DNA of 35,146 nt from Chlamydiota bacterium (GTDB lineage Bacteria; Chlamydiota; Chlamydiia; Chlamydiales; Parachlamydiaceae). Below, in pieces: positions 16,947 to 25,607 of the stretch (position 1 is the first letter of the stretch; every line of letters starts with the position of its first letter). The stretch is taken from NCBI GenBank assembly GCA_013289325.1, contig JABDAE010000015.1, positions 1 through 35,146 of the forward strand, in the 5' to 3' direction. The notes beneath the pieces are model-generated. The model was given only the letters and a program-made list of their open reading frames with translations. It made no database searches and was not told where the DNA came from. The translations under genes were made by a program, and so were the position numbers.

Positions 16947-17491
16947 GAAAAAAATCCTGTTTTGTGTTTGCTTGGGATATATACACTTTTTTCGTTCGTT
17001 CCGTTGCACTTCTTCGCGCTGTAAATGCAAGCTTTTTGGGTCACAGCGCTTGCAATTAATGAAGCCGTGCTCGGTGGCTCATGTCCAATTCTGTGCAACA
17101 AGGTGCCAAGGCGATGGTCCACCTTTTGTTTGGCGGCTAAACTGATTTTAAGTTTTTGCCCCGTTTCATCAAGAGCGCAGCAAGCTTTTGCACATTGCCC
17201 TTCTAATTGCCCGACTATTTTCTGAAGGTGCTCACGCTGTCCTCTTGCAGCAAGCAACATATCAGAGTTAGCAATTTCTTGTAAAAGGGCTTTGCGTCTT
17301 TCAATTTGCTCTTTGTAGTCTGTCGCTAAAAAGGCAAACGCTTCCTTTTCAATATCTCCATAGCGCGCGTCATACTGCTCAGTAAGTGCATTCGTCGCGT
17401 CAATTGATTGTTGAACTATCGGAAAAGGACATCTGCCTCCCATGTGGAAGGCGACAACTTGATCTCTCAGATCGGTAGGTAGGCGTATCAT
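16943..17491 (-). CDS. small helical protein of unknown function (operon gene 7)
   Basis: 182 residues, mostly charged helix with coiled-coil character between about 30 and 135 (EQYDARYGDIEKEAFAFLAT and EQIERRKALLQEI). There is no recognised domain, signal peptide or membrane segment. The C-terminal ~40 residues are basic and rich in serine and lysine. Its start follows the previous stop by 10 bases and its own stop overlaps the next start (ATGA), so translation of operon genes 7 and 8 is probably coupled. Confidence 0.75.
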   Translation of the reverse strand: MIRLPTDLRDQVVAFHMGGRCPFPIVQQSIDATNALTEQYDARYGDIEKEAFAFLATDYKEQIERRKALLQEIANSDMLLAARGQREHLQKIVGQLEGQCAKACCALDETGQKLKISLAAKQKVDHRLGTLLHRIGHEPPSTASLIASAVTQKACIYSAKKCNGTNEKSVYIPSKHKTGFFS

Positions 17492-17501
17492 GGGATTAAA
17501 T

Positions 17502-18395
17502 TTACACTCTATTTAAAAGATTTTCAATGTGACTTAAGACTTGATCAGATTTTTTTTCAGTCGTTTTGATACGCGTTGCAAGGGCTTTAGCTTGCATGAG
17601 TTTATCTTCAAATACCCCTATAAGGCCGCCAACAGTAGCTGTGAGATTATCGTAAACGGCATGGAGCTCAACTGCCGAACTTTTCTTTTCATCATTTAAG
17701 GCATGTAACACCTTATCCATGGCTTGCATGCGCACAGTCAAATCATCTGTCGCTTTTTCAACATGTGAGTAAAGCCTTTCACGCAAGTCCTCAAAACCAA
17801 CCCTTGAGTTATTGACAATCTCTTTAGCAAGCTGCATGGTCGAATAAAAAAGTTTTAAAATTTCATGATTTTGCTCATGTGTATCAATGAACGCTTCGAC
17901 ATCCTCTATTTCGGTATTCAGAATTGATTTAACAATTTCTTTTACATCATCTGCAGCTTTAGTCCATTGGAGCTGCCTTAGCAAAATAAGGTCAGGATCC
18001 TCTTCATTTTCAGGATCTTTAGTGCGATGAAGAGCGACATTGTGAAGATCATTGCAGACAAAAAATAAAAGATCGTGAGCTGCGCTTAAGTTTTCCTCAA
18101 CATCTGCAGTCTTAAGGTCATATCTTTGAAAAAATCCCTCTTCGGATGCGGCCATCCACCCTTGCACTTCCTCTTGGTATTTTGGACAAAGATTGGGAAT
18201 CGCTTCTTCGCGTAAGTACTTGTGTACATTTTTTAATTTTTCTTCATCAGTTTGTGCTTGTTGAGGCGCCTTAACTTGTGCAACTTGAGCTCCCCCCTCA
18301 ACTTCCCTCTCATCTAAAGGCAGCGCTCTGAGATAACGGGTAATGGACGCTTCATGTCTTTGATGAGTTTGAGTGATGGTGGCTGTAGGATTCAT
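17502..18395 (-). CDS. helical coiled-coil protein of unknown function (operon gene 6)
   Basis: 297 residues. The first ~50 are low-complexity and rich in threonine, alanine and glutamine. The rest is predicted helical, with likely coiled coil near 200-297 (FEDLRERLYSHVEKATDDLT, KTTEKKSDQVLSHIENLLNRV-type pattern). There is no transmembrane segment, and I recognise no family. Its start overlaps the kinase gene's stop as ATGA, which indicates tight translational coupling. Confidence 0.75.
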   Translation of the reverse strand: MNPTATITQTHQRHEASITRYLRALPLDEREVEGGAQVAQVKAPQQAQTDEEKLKNVHKYLREEAIPNLCPKYQEEVQGWMAASEEGFFQRYDLKTADVEENLSAAHDLLFFVCNDLHNVALHRTKDPENEEDPDLILLRQLQWTKAADDVKEIVKSILNTEIEDVEAFIDTHEQNHEILKLFYSTMQLAKEIVNNSRVGFEDLRERLYSHVEKATDDLTVRMQAMDKVLHALNDEKKSSAVELHAVYDNLTATVGGLIGVFEDKLMQAKALATRIKTTEKKSDQVLSHIENLLNRV

Positions 18396-20755
18396 AATAA
18401 TTCCTCTAAACGTTTAAGAAAGTATGGAACATTCTGGGGGGACGCTTCGATGCATTTTAGCAATGCATCCATGAGATGATAAACTTCTCCAAAATGCATG
18501 GCCTCTTCCGTTAAAAATGAAGAGGATGCCTTGGAAGCATATCCCTTTTTAAAGGCCATAATTTGCGTAGGGACTGGTCTTCCAGACATCACTACTTGAT
18601 TTTCCAATGATTGAAGGATGAGTTGATAATCGAGTGCGGGTAAATCGCCGATTGGGCTTCCTAAACGATTAAGACTTCTAGCTAATGTGCTTGTATCTAT
18701 CATGATGATTTTTTCATCGAACATAAAATTGGAAAGTTTAGCATCCCCATGCACAATGCCTGCAGGACCTGCATTTTTTCGCATCGCTTTAGAAACTCTT
18801 TCAACCTTTTCTAAGGTAAATTTTACTGAATGCCCTTCAAATGGAAGACGAGCAAGAGCCCATGCAGCCCTATCTTGTAGTTTCTTAATATGCCCATACA
18901 AGGGCGCTCGCACTTCATGGGTACTTAAGGAGACAAGATGGGCCTCGGCAAGAGCCTTGCCTAATTTAAAAGCTAAGGCCGGATCGAATAGCCCTTGCGC
19001 CAACCTATCCCATAAAGAGCCCCCTGGAATATGTCTATAAAGAGCAAGACCTACGTCTTCACCTAAATACTTATATTTCCCCGCCCATAACATCTCTTGT
19101 CCTAAAGACTCCTGAAGGTTTGATCTTTTCAACACATGAAGTGCAAAAGTATCCTCTACTAAATTTTCTAACTGCACCTTATTGACCCCTGAGACGAGGT
19201 TTGCGCTTTGCACATATCTTTCATCGATAGGATAATATTCTTTAAGCATGGCAACGGGATGCCCCTCTTTTGTCCTCACCTCAAAGAGTCGAAAGACTGA
19301 GCTTTTTGGACTTGGAGAGATGACAATTTCATTGATGGCGAGAACCTCTTGCAAGGCCTTTCGAATTGCGAGTGGGGACCCGTAGCTTGGGACTTGCGTC
19401 ATGGCTAAGCGTGTCTGCAATTCGATCGGTGCATGGTTCAAGTCTTCAACATGAGTGGCAACTTTTAACACCTTCTCAATCACTTTTTGGTGAGGTGTTA
19501 ACGGAAGATCTGTGTAGGGGCGATGAATTCCTGATTCAATCAGGGTAAATGTCCTTGGGTCATAGACGAACGTGGCATCATCATTAAAGGCTAGCTCTGC
19601 ACAAACACGTTTTTGCGGTCTTTTTGTGTTTGAATTGACAGCCACTTGTCTTCTGTTTGAGTTGGCAGCCACTTGCATTGTCATCAAAGGACTGCCGGCT
19701 TGTAAACCAGCTGCAGCTTTGCTTAAGCATCGCTCCCCCATTTGCAGAAGTTTACCTGCCGTATGTCCAACTGCAAGAGCTGCGGCTCCAGTTATTGCTT
19801 TTGGAAAGTAATTGCGTGGAATGAAATAGGTGCGCTCTAACTCGATCCCAACTTCTTGCACTCCTGCTAAAATCGATGTGACCCAATGGGGCGTAATAAG
19901 ATCTACTGCCTGACTCACTATTTGTGGATCGTCCATTGCTTGATGCAGCTGACTGACACATTTTACCGGATCCTTATCGTAATGACAAGCTTCATAAGCT
20001 GCCCCTTTAAGTGCTATATCTTTGATTGGGCTAACGATTGGGGCTATGGTAAGTGCGACAAGATGCCCTTTTTCTGCAATCGCCACAAGAGGGGAAAGCG
20101 CTTCCTTTATTCCAACGCCAATGGCAACGTTTGGAATTTCGCTGACGACATCATCTGTTTCTGCCTTGGAAATGTTTTCTGGTAGTGCCCGGATACAGGC
20201 AAAGGAGGGGGTCGCCACATCAGAATCAAAAGCCGCTTGCATGCAATTTCCAAAGTCTTTTCTTTGCTTTTGCAAAGACATTTTATTCGCATCAAACTGC
20301 ATGATAAATCGGCCAAAGTCCCCCTCATCTCCAATAGGTCTCACATCGGGAATAAATCTAGATAAGGGTTTAGAGGGTAAGCTATTGATTTGGGCGGCAA
20401 AGATTTGATCCGTTCTTTCGATTAGCCTCTTATTTCGATCGTACTCTGCATTGCCTTGAAAAAAACGCTCTTTCGTAGCTTCAAACTTTGCAATCATCCC
20501 ATCGATTGTGGTGCTTATGGCAGTGGGTAAAAATCCCATGCGCTTCATGTGATCCACTGTGTCTCTTAGATCTTGCACATGCTTTTTTAGCTGCCTTCTA
20601 TACTCTCCTCGCTGATCTCTTACGACCCATTTGGTCTCTCCAATAGCAGCCATTTCCTCTTCATCGACTTTTGTCTCTGGTGAAGGGATCTTCTCTGGTA
20701 AAGCCATGTAAGCTTGGTGGTGTGTATAAGACAAATCGGTGGTGAGATAAGTCAT
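18392..20755 (-). CDS. shared-module protein with C-terminal APH/choline-kinase-like domain (operon gene 5)
   Basis: 787 residues. Residues 27-155 carry the module shared with operon gene 8: RGEY 49-52, FFQGN 98-102, LPS 126-128, RPIG 139-142. A central region (about 200-350) has hydrophobic stretches (LVALTIAPIVSPIKDIAL and AITGAAALAVGHTAGKLL). The C-terminal third (about 485-787) resembles aminoglycoside/choline-type kinases: a lysine in HPVAMLKEY (K505) that could bind ATP, a catalytic loop HGDAKLSN (669-676), and D687 in IMIDTST where the family's metal-binding aspartate lies. The catalytic residues look intact, so phosphotransfer is plausible; the substrate is unknown. Both junctions with its neighbours are ATGA overlaps. 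Confidence 0.78.
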   Translation of the reverse strand: MTYLTTDLSYTHHQAYMALPEKIPSPETKVDEEEMAAIGETKWVVRDQRGEYRRQLKKHVQDLRDTVDHMKRMGFLPTAISTTIDGMIAKFEATKERFFQGNAEYDRNKRLIERTDQIFAAQINSLPSKPLSRFIPDVRPIGDEGDFGRFIMQFDANKMSLQKQRKDFGNCMQAAFDSDVATPSFACIRALPENISKAETDDVVSEIPNVAIGVGIKEALSPLVAIAEKGHLVALTIAPIVSPIKDIALKGAAYEACHYDKDPVKCVSQLHQAMDDPQIVSQAVDLITPHWVTSILAGVQEVGIELERTYFIPRNYFPKAITGAAALAVGHTAGKLLQMGERCLSKAAAGLQAGSPLMTMQVAANSNRRQVAVNSNTKRPQKRVCAELAFNDDATFVYDPRTFTLIESGIHRPYTDLPLTPHQKVIEKVLKVATHVEDLNHAPIELQTRLAMTQVPSYGSPLAIRKALQEVLAINEIVISPSPKSSVFRLFEVRTKEGHPVAMLKEYYPIDERYVQSANLVSGVNKVQLENLVEDTFALHVLKRSNLQESLGQEMLWAGKYKYLGEDVGLALYRHIPGGSLWDRLAQGLFDPALAFKLGKALAEAHLVSLSTHEVRAPLYGHIKKLQDRAAWALARLPFEGHSVKFTLEKVERVSKAMRKNAGPAGIVHGDAKLSNFMFDEKIIMIDTSTLARSLNRLGSPIGDLPALDYQLILQSLENQVVMSGRPVPTQIMAFKKGYASKASSSFLTEEAMHFGEVYHLMDALLKCIEASPQNVPYFLKRLEELL

Positions 20756-21765
20756 TTATCAGTGCCTGCCATGTGATCGAAAACTTCGGGAGGGATATAG
20801 ATAGGAAACCATGCAATTAAAGTCATCCCAATAGAAAAGACAGCAGAGCAAAAGATATGCAGCCAACCCGATTTTTGTCTATTGAGTTTTTGCTCTACTT
20901 CATTTGCTCTTAATTCATTGTTGATGTTTGCCCGATCGACTTCATCAAGTATTGCGTTATCTCTATCTAGCTTTTCTTGCAAAGCCTCTGCCCTAGCTTG
21001 CAAAGATCGACTTTGAGCTTCAAGGGCAACTGCTGCGTGCTTTAAGTAGGTGACCTCTTGCCTATGTTTTTTTTGAGCTTCTTCAAATATAGCGTCAAAT
21101 TCCTGTTGATCCTTAACCTGCTCCTTTGCAACCTCTGCAATTTTTTCAGCTAATGCCGCGCACCTTTTATCGACTTTTTCAGAAGCCTCTTTTAACTCCG
21201 TGGCGATACCACTTGTGAATTGCTGCGTTGCCATATCTTTTGCTTGAAGCTCTGCAAGCTTTTTAAAGGCCTTAGGGGCAAATTTTTTTAGGGCAGCAGC
21301 CGTTGCTTTTTTCTTTTGCAACTTCTGTAAAGCGCCCTTTGCACTTGCCGCTTCTTTTACAAAGTCTTCAGAGTAAAAGATAGAATGGGAGTCTTGTAAT
21401 TTATTGGCCACAAGTTTGACAACTTCTGGCGGCAGCTCCCCAAATAATTCAGGCGATAGAGGAGCGCCCGGTATTAAGTGCAGCTCTTTTGCCAGTAGTC
21501 TAATAAAGGGTTTTACGACTTGATGCGTAATGGGCAGCCTTCGGTAGTCATCGTGATTAATGGCTAATAAAGTCTCCTCATGCCATAGGATAAGCCCTTT
21601 TACGATAATATCGCGATCCTTTTCAAGGCATCGATCGATTGCCGCTTTTATTTCACCAAGCTCCATCTGCAAAGGCATGCGCAGCGATATTGTCTCATTT
21701 GCAGGTGCGCCTTCCACTGCATGAGCTACATGGGAAAAGGTAAAAGTCGTAACAGCTGAAGTCAT
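20752..21765 (-). CDS. coiled-coil protein with C-terminal membrane anchor (operon gene 4)
   Basis: 337 residues. About 130-300 is a long alanine/lysine/glutamate-rich coiled coil (ALQKLQKKKATAAALKKFAP, EALQEKLDRDNAILDEVDRA). Near the end one strong transmembrane helix (LHIFCSAVFSIGMTLIAWFPIYI) is followed by a short polar tail. This tail-anchor layout would place the coiled coil on one side of a membrane. The serine/threonine-rich N-terminus lacks a signal peptide. Its start lies 10 bases after the CaaX-protein stop and its stop overlaps the kinase-gene start. Family unknown. Confidence 0.77.
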   Translation of the reverse strand: MTSAVTTFTFSHVAHAVEGAPANETISLRMPLQMELGEIKAAIDRCLEKDRDIIVKGLILWHEETLLAINHDDYRRLPITHQVVKPFIRLLAKELHLIPGAPLSPELFGELPPEVVKLVANKLQDSHSIFYSEDFVKEAASAKGALQKLQKKKATAAALKKFAPKAFKKLAELQAKDMATQQFTSGIATELKEASEKVDKRCAALAEKIAEVAKEQVKDQQEFDAIFEEAQKKHRQEVTYLKHAAVALEAQSRSLQARAEALQEKLDRDNAILDEVDRANINNELRANEVEQKLNRQKSGWLHIFCSAVFSIGMTLIAWFPIYIPPEVFDHMAGTDK

Positions 21766-21775
21766 CTTTTTTCCC

Positions 21776-22876
21776 TTATGAAATTACGCAGCGCCGCTTT
21801 TTATTAGCTCTAGCTTCAAGCTCGCCCATCCGCTGCGCATTGGCATTCGCTTGAACAACTAAAGACTTCACTTTTGCAGAAAGAGCCACCTGATTTTCCT
21901 CAGCTCTACAAAGAGCTGCACATAAGCGCGAAATTGTCTCTGCCTGTTTAGCTTCATATTTGTGATGGTAGTGTATCGCCATTCCATGGGACTCTTGCAT
22001 TGAATCGACATTTTCACGTAAGACTCTTGTAGTTTGTCGATGGCTGTTTTGTACCATTGCCACATCCCTTTCCATGCCCGCCAATGTATCCTGTACAACG
22101 ACTTGCAAATGGGCATTTAAAACCTTTATATCTTGAATTTGCGCCTCTTTAAGGTAAAGTTTTCTTTCTCCATCGAGCACCCTTATAGCCACTTCACTTG
22201 CCTTTTGCGCTTTTTTCAGCAACCCTTCATAATGTCTATAGCGCTTCATCGAAGAGGTTTTTGCTTCATATTCTACAATCTCTTTGCTAGTTTTTGGATT
22301 CCTAGTTTTTGGATTCATCGAAATCGCAAGCTCTTCCGGTAAGTGGCAAAGCCACTCCCAACCTTCTATCACTAATGTATCTTCAACGACTTCAATTGAA
22401 TCTCCTTCGACTTCTTGAGCCACAGCAAGACATTCTTTCACTTGTTCCTCATCCAAGGTGGCTACCCCATTGACAAGTTTTGGGCGCTTAAAAACTGTTC
22501 CATCATCTTGCAAAAGTTGCTCTTTAATATTTTCTAGATACTTTTTCATATTTAAGATGAGAGTCTCATCGTCAAGTCCTACAATGTTCTCATCAGCGCA
22601 GTAGGCAAGAAGGGCCATTGCCGCTTTATGAATGTGATAGTAGCGCTCATCTTTTCGATGCTGGTGCTTGATTAACATCGCCTCTAACTTTTCTAACGTC
22701 TCTTCCACTTCGCTCTCAGTTGATGGGGCCATGATTTCTGCACTTGCTTGTACATCATTAGCATATACTTCATTGGCAACTGTATCATTAATCGTAGATG
22801 CACTCTCTTTATCGGCGAGAAAAAAGCGCACAGTCTCCTGCTCTACTACCGTTTGTATGCTTGAGATTGAACTCAT
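21776..22876 (-). CDS. coiled-coil protein ending in a polybasic CaaX box (operon gene 3)
   Basis: 366 residues. The N-terminus is acidic and serine/threonine-rich. A helical region is followed by a long coiled coil (about 225-355). The last residues are RANKKRRCVIS, verified codon by codon, with TAA at 21776-21778. C363-V-I-S366 fits the eukaryotic CaaX rule (cysteine, two aliphatics, serine favouring farnesyl), and KKRR just before it is the polybasic signal used by Ras-family proteins for plasma-membrane binding. Bacteria do not prenylate such boxes, so the signal makes sense only if the protein reaches a eukaryotic host cytosol. The start overlaps the previous stop as ATGA. No other domain is recognised. 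Confidence 0.8.
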   Translation of the reverse strand: MSSISSIQTVVEQETVRFFLADKESASTINDTVANEVYANDVQASAEIMAPSTESEVEETLEKLEAMLIKHQHRKDERYYHIHKAAMALLAYCADENIVGLDDETLILNMKKYLENIKEQLLQDDGTVFKRPKLVNGVATLDEEQVKECLAVAQEVEGDSIEVVEDTLVIEGWEWLCHLPEELAISMNPKTRNPKTSKEIVEYEAKTSSMKRYRHYEGLLKKAQKASEVAIRVLDGERKLYLKEAQIQDIKVLNAHLQVVVQDTLAGMERDVAMVQNSHRQTTRVLRENVDSMQESHGMAIHYHHKYEAKQAETISRLCAALCRAEENQVALSAKVKSLVVQANANAQRMGELEARANKKRRCVIS

Positions 22877-24225
22877 AACGCTTTCCCCTTGCCGTTTCTA
22901 AGAGGGCGCTCATCTAAAAACTGCTGAGCTTCTTGGGCTGTTTGTTCGTTGTGCTCCCAACCAAACGTAGAACAGTTGTGGTTGCTGTGAATTCTTGCCT
23001 TCTCACCTTCCTCCGTAAGCTCGCCATACCTATTAGTGAGTTCACTTTTAAGCTTTTTCTGCACACTTTCAAGTGCGAAATATTCTTGTTCCATGTAAGA
23101 AATTGCTTGATCAAAAGCAGAGTGCATTGAGAAGACGCTACTCCCTATCCCTCGCCTTCTCATCGTTTCTTCGTTGAAGTGGCTTAGATAGTTGAGAAAA
23201 CTATAGTCTGAAATTCGTTTTCTCACTTCCTTTAGCCCTAAGAGCACATGATGAAAATTATGAGGAGTGCTTTTATCAAGTTTTAACGCTATGACTTTTC
23301 TTTTTTTTACAAGCAGCTTATCTCGCTCAGCTTCAAGATGGGTTATCCGATCTCTTAAAGCTTTAAATTCGCTTCCCTTTTTTTGTATCATTTGCATGAG
23401 TCCCAAAGGTTGCGAGCTACTTTTAGCTGTAATTAATGCAAAGGCTGACTCGGCAAAGGCAGATTCCTGAGAGGCAATAGATGCCTCATTTTCTTGTGTG
23501 TTTAAGTCGCCATCTATTATCCCACCCGGTGTCTTCTGAAAACCTTTCCATCCAGCTAAATCGTACAATGCCGTGTAAAAATATTGAAAAATTGTTTGGT
23601 AAACTTTAACTGTCGTCATTTGACTTAAAATATAATAATTTTGTGTTTCAAAATCGCGTGCAGCCTTTTCCAATTCAGTATTATCTTGCACCTGGTAAGA
23701 ATAGTTATATTCCTTATTGTATTCAGTCCTCATTTTATTATTAAAAAATACGAGCTGACCATTAAGTAGAAAACAAACCCGAAGATTATGCTTCAAAGTA
23801 AAACTCTGATGTAACGAAATGAATGTCGCTTCATATTGCTTTGAAGTCTGAATAAAGTTTGATAAAACGGAGTGAATATGTGAAAGCGTTTTGGAAAACT
23901 GCTCTCGATATAGATCTTTATAAGCCTCAAAAGCGCCTAAGCGCACGAGTTCTATTTGCTCAATGCTCTCGGCCAAAAGGGTTTTTTCAGTTTTTAATTC
24001 CTTCTCTTTCCCTTGCAAAATGCCCATCAACTCCCCTACGCGGAAGATGAGCTCGTACTCTTCACATTTTTTTTCCTCTTCAACTTTTTGCAATTTGGCT
24101 TCCACCTCGAGCATCTCTTGCTCTAAGGGCGAGAGCGTTTGCTCAGCTAAAGGTGTAATAGAGCTTTGATCTGCAAGTGTTAAAGCAAAAGAATCTCTTT
24201 GCAAAGTCAGTTGTCCTAAACTCAT
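22873..24225 (-). CDS. coiled-coil protein, tandem paralogue (operon gene 2)
   Basis: 450 residues, clearly homologous over its whole length to the gene just upstream. Shared landmarks include MS(L/I)GQLTL at the start, LSPLEQ, FEAYKDLYREQFSKTLSHIH, a YQTI(F/Y)Q(Y/F)FY...YDLA.WKG segment, MQ.IQKK, and QQFLDERPLR.GKGKAL at the end. It has an early coiled coil (30-95) and another around 280-320. No membrane segment or known domain is seen. The start overlaps the upstream stop as ATGA, and the stop overlaps the CaaX-protein start in the same way. Confidence 0.8.
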   Translation of the reverse strand: MSLGQLTLQRDSFALTLADQSSITPLAEQTLSPLEQEMLEVEAKLQKVEEEKKCEEYELIFRVGELMGILQGKEKELKTEKTLLAESIEQIELVRLGAFEAYKDLYREQFSKTLSHIHSVLSNFIQTSKQYEATFISLHQSFTLKHNLRVCFLLNGQLVFFNNKMRTEYNKEYNYSYQVQDNTELEKAARDFETQNYYILSQMTTVKVYQTIFQYFYTALYDLAGWKGFQKTPGGIIDGDLNTQENEASIASQESAFAESAFALITAKSSSQPLGLMQMIQKKGSEFKALRDRITHLEAERDKLLVKKRKVIALKLDKSTPHNFHHVLLGLKEVRKRISDYSFLNYLSHFNEETMRRRGIGSSVFSMHSAFDQAISYMEQEYFALESVQKKLKSELTNRYGELTEEGEKARIHSNHNCSTFGWEHNEQTAQEAQQFLDERPLRNGKGKAL

Positions 24226-25541
24226 AATGCTTTTCCTTTGCCCCTTCTAAGAGGGCGCTCATCTAAAAACTGCTGAGCTTCTTCGACACTTTGATCAAAA
24301 TGCCTTAAGCCAAATCGAGAGCAGCGGTCGAGGAATTTTTCTTCTGCAGCCGCTTTTTTCTCATTAGTCATCCCATATCGATTAGCTGCCCTCCCTAACT
24401 TTTCCTTAACGCTATCAAGTTCCAAAAATTCACTTTCCATGTAAGAGACCGCTTGATTAATGGGCGTGCTGCTCAATCGACTTGTAATCCCCCCTCGCCT
24501 CTTTACTGCTGCCGCGTCGTAATGGGAAAGATGGTTAAGTAAGTCGTATTTGGCCACATTTTTACTCACATACTGCATCCCTACGAGCACATGTCCAAAG
24601 TCAGGAGGGCGGTTTGTCTCAAGTTTACACTGTTCTATTTTCCTTTTTCTTACAAGCAGCTCATCTCGCTTGGCTTGAAGAGGGAGAATGCGATCTCTTA
24701 AAGTTCTAAATTCAGTGGCTTTTTTTTGTATTAATTGCATGATTTCCGAAGGCTTTTTATTACTTTTGGCCTCAATCAAGGCAAAAGTTGACTCACCACA
24801 AGCTTTAGCTGCTTCAACTTCTTCAGGTTTTAACTTCCCATCACTGATCAAAATCAGTGCCTTCTTGTTGCCTTTCCAATCGGCTAAATCGTAAATTTCT
24901 CTGTAAAAAAATTGATAAATCGTCTGATAGACTTTGACAGCAGTCAATTCTCCTAAAATGTAATCGTGCCTATGTTCAAAATCGCGAACATCTTGCATAA
25001 GTTCCTTATTATCGAAAAAATAGGTTTTTCCAGTCTGTTCATCTCTTAAGATACTAGAGATAAATTGTATCTCCCCATTGTTGTGAAAACAGACTTTATG
25101 AAAATGGCAACTTTCAAATATGCTAATCAACGACGAGCATTGCGCCTCGTGTTTTTTTGAAATCTCAATAAAATTTGTTAAAACTTTGTGAATATGTGAA
25201 AGCGTTTTGGAGAACTGCTCTCTATATAAATCTTTATAAGCTTCAAACGCGCGCTCACGCACAAGCTGTATTTGCTCAATACTTTCCGTCAAAAGAACTA
25301 TTTGGGTTTCTAATTCCCCTTCCTTCCCTCGCAATACGCCAACCAATTCTCCCACGTTGTAGATGAGCTCAAACTCTTCACATTTTTCTTCCACTTCAGC
25401 TTTTTGCAGCTTCTCTTCCATCTTTTGCATATCCTGCTCAAGTGGCGAGAGTGCTTGCTCAGCTAAAGGTGTAAAAGAGCTTGAGTTTGCAAGCGTAAAG
25501 GCAGAAAATTCACCTGCCAAGGTCAGTTGCCCGATACTCAT
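24222..25541 (-). CDS. coiled-coil protein, tandem paralogue and first gene of the eight-gene operon
   Basis: 439 residues from the ATG at 25541, which has GGAGG 8 bases upstream. The frame opens five codons earlier with a TTG, but that overlaps the ribosome site, and the paralogue also begins at this methionine. It shares the full length and both termini (MSIGQLTL; DERPLRRGKGKAL) with operon gene 2, so the pair arose by tandem duplication; divergence is greatest around residues 140-190. The early coiled coil covers about 40-100. Family unknown; no signal peptide. A near-consensus promoter lies 30-60 bases upstream. Confidence 0.8.
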   Translation of the reverse strand: MSIGQLTLAGEFSAFTLANSSSFTPLAEQALSPLEQDMQKMEEKLQKAEVEEKCEEFELIYNVGELVGVLRGKEGELETQIVLLTESIEQIQLVRERAFEAYKDLYREQFSKTLSHIHKVLTNFIEISKKHEAQCSSLISIFESCHFHKVCFHNNGEIQFISSILRDEQTGKTYFFDNKELMQDVRDFEHRHDYILGELTAVKVYQTIYQFFYREIYDLADWKGNKKALILISDGKLKPEEVEAAKACGESTFALIEAKSNKKPSEIMQLIQKKATEFRTLRDRILPLQAKRDELLVRKRKIEQCKLETNRPPDFGHVLVGMQYVSKNVAKYDLLNHLSHYDAAAVKRRGGITSRLSSTPINQAVSYMESEFLELDSVKEKLGRAANRYGMTNEKKAAAEEKFLDRCSRFGLRHFDQSVEEAQQFLDERPLRRGKGKAL

Positions 25542-25569
25542 GGCGATAGCCTCCAAAAATTTTAGGGTT

Positions 25570-25598
25570 ATAGTATACGTTTTAAATTAAATCGTCAA
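25570..25598 (-). promoter_or_regulatory. sigma70-type promoter of the eight-gene operon
   Basis: TTGACG (25593-25598), a 17-base spacer and TACTAT (25570-25575) on the minus strand, followed by a GGAGG ribosome site and the ATG at 25541. No other good promoter is evident inside the operon because the genes overlap or nearly abut. Confidence 0.75.
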
Positions 25599-25607
25599 TA
25601 ATAGATT

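Noticed and set aside
16947-17030. 28-codon upstream extension of the last operon gene
   Set aside because: The ATG at 16946 has AGGA and the ATGA overlap seen at four other junctions of the operon; the extension runs through the preceding gene.
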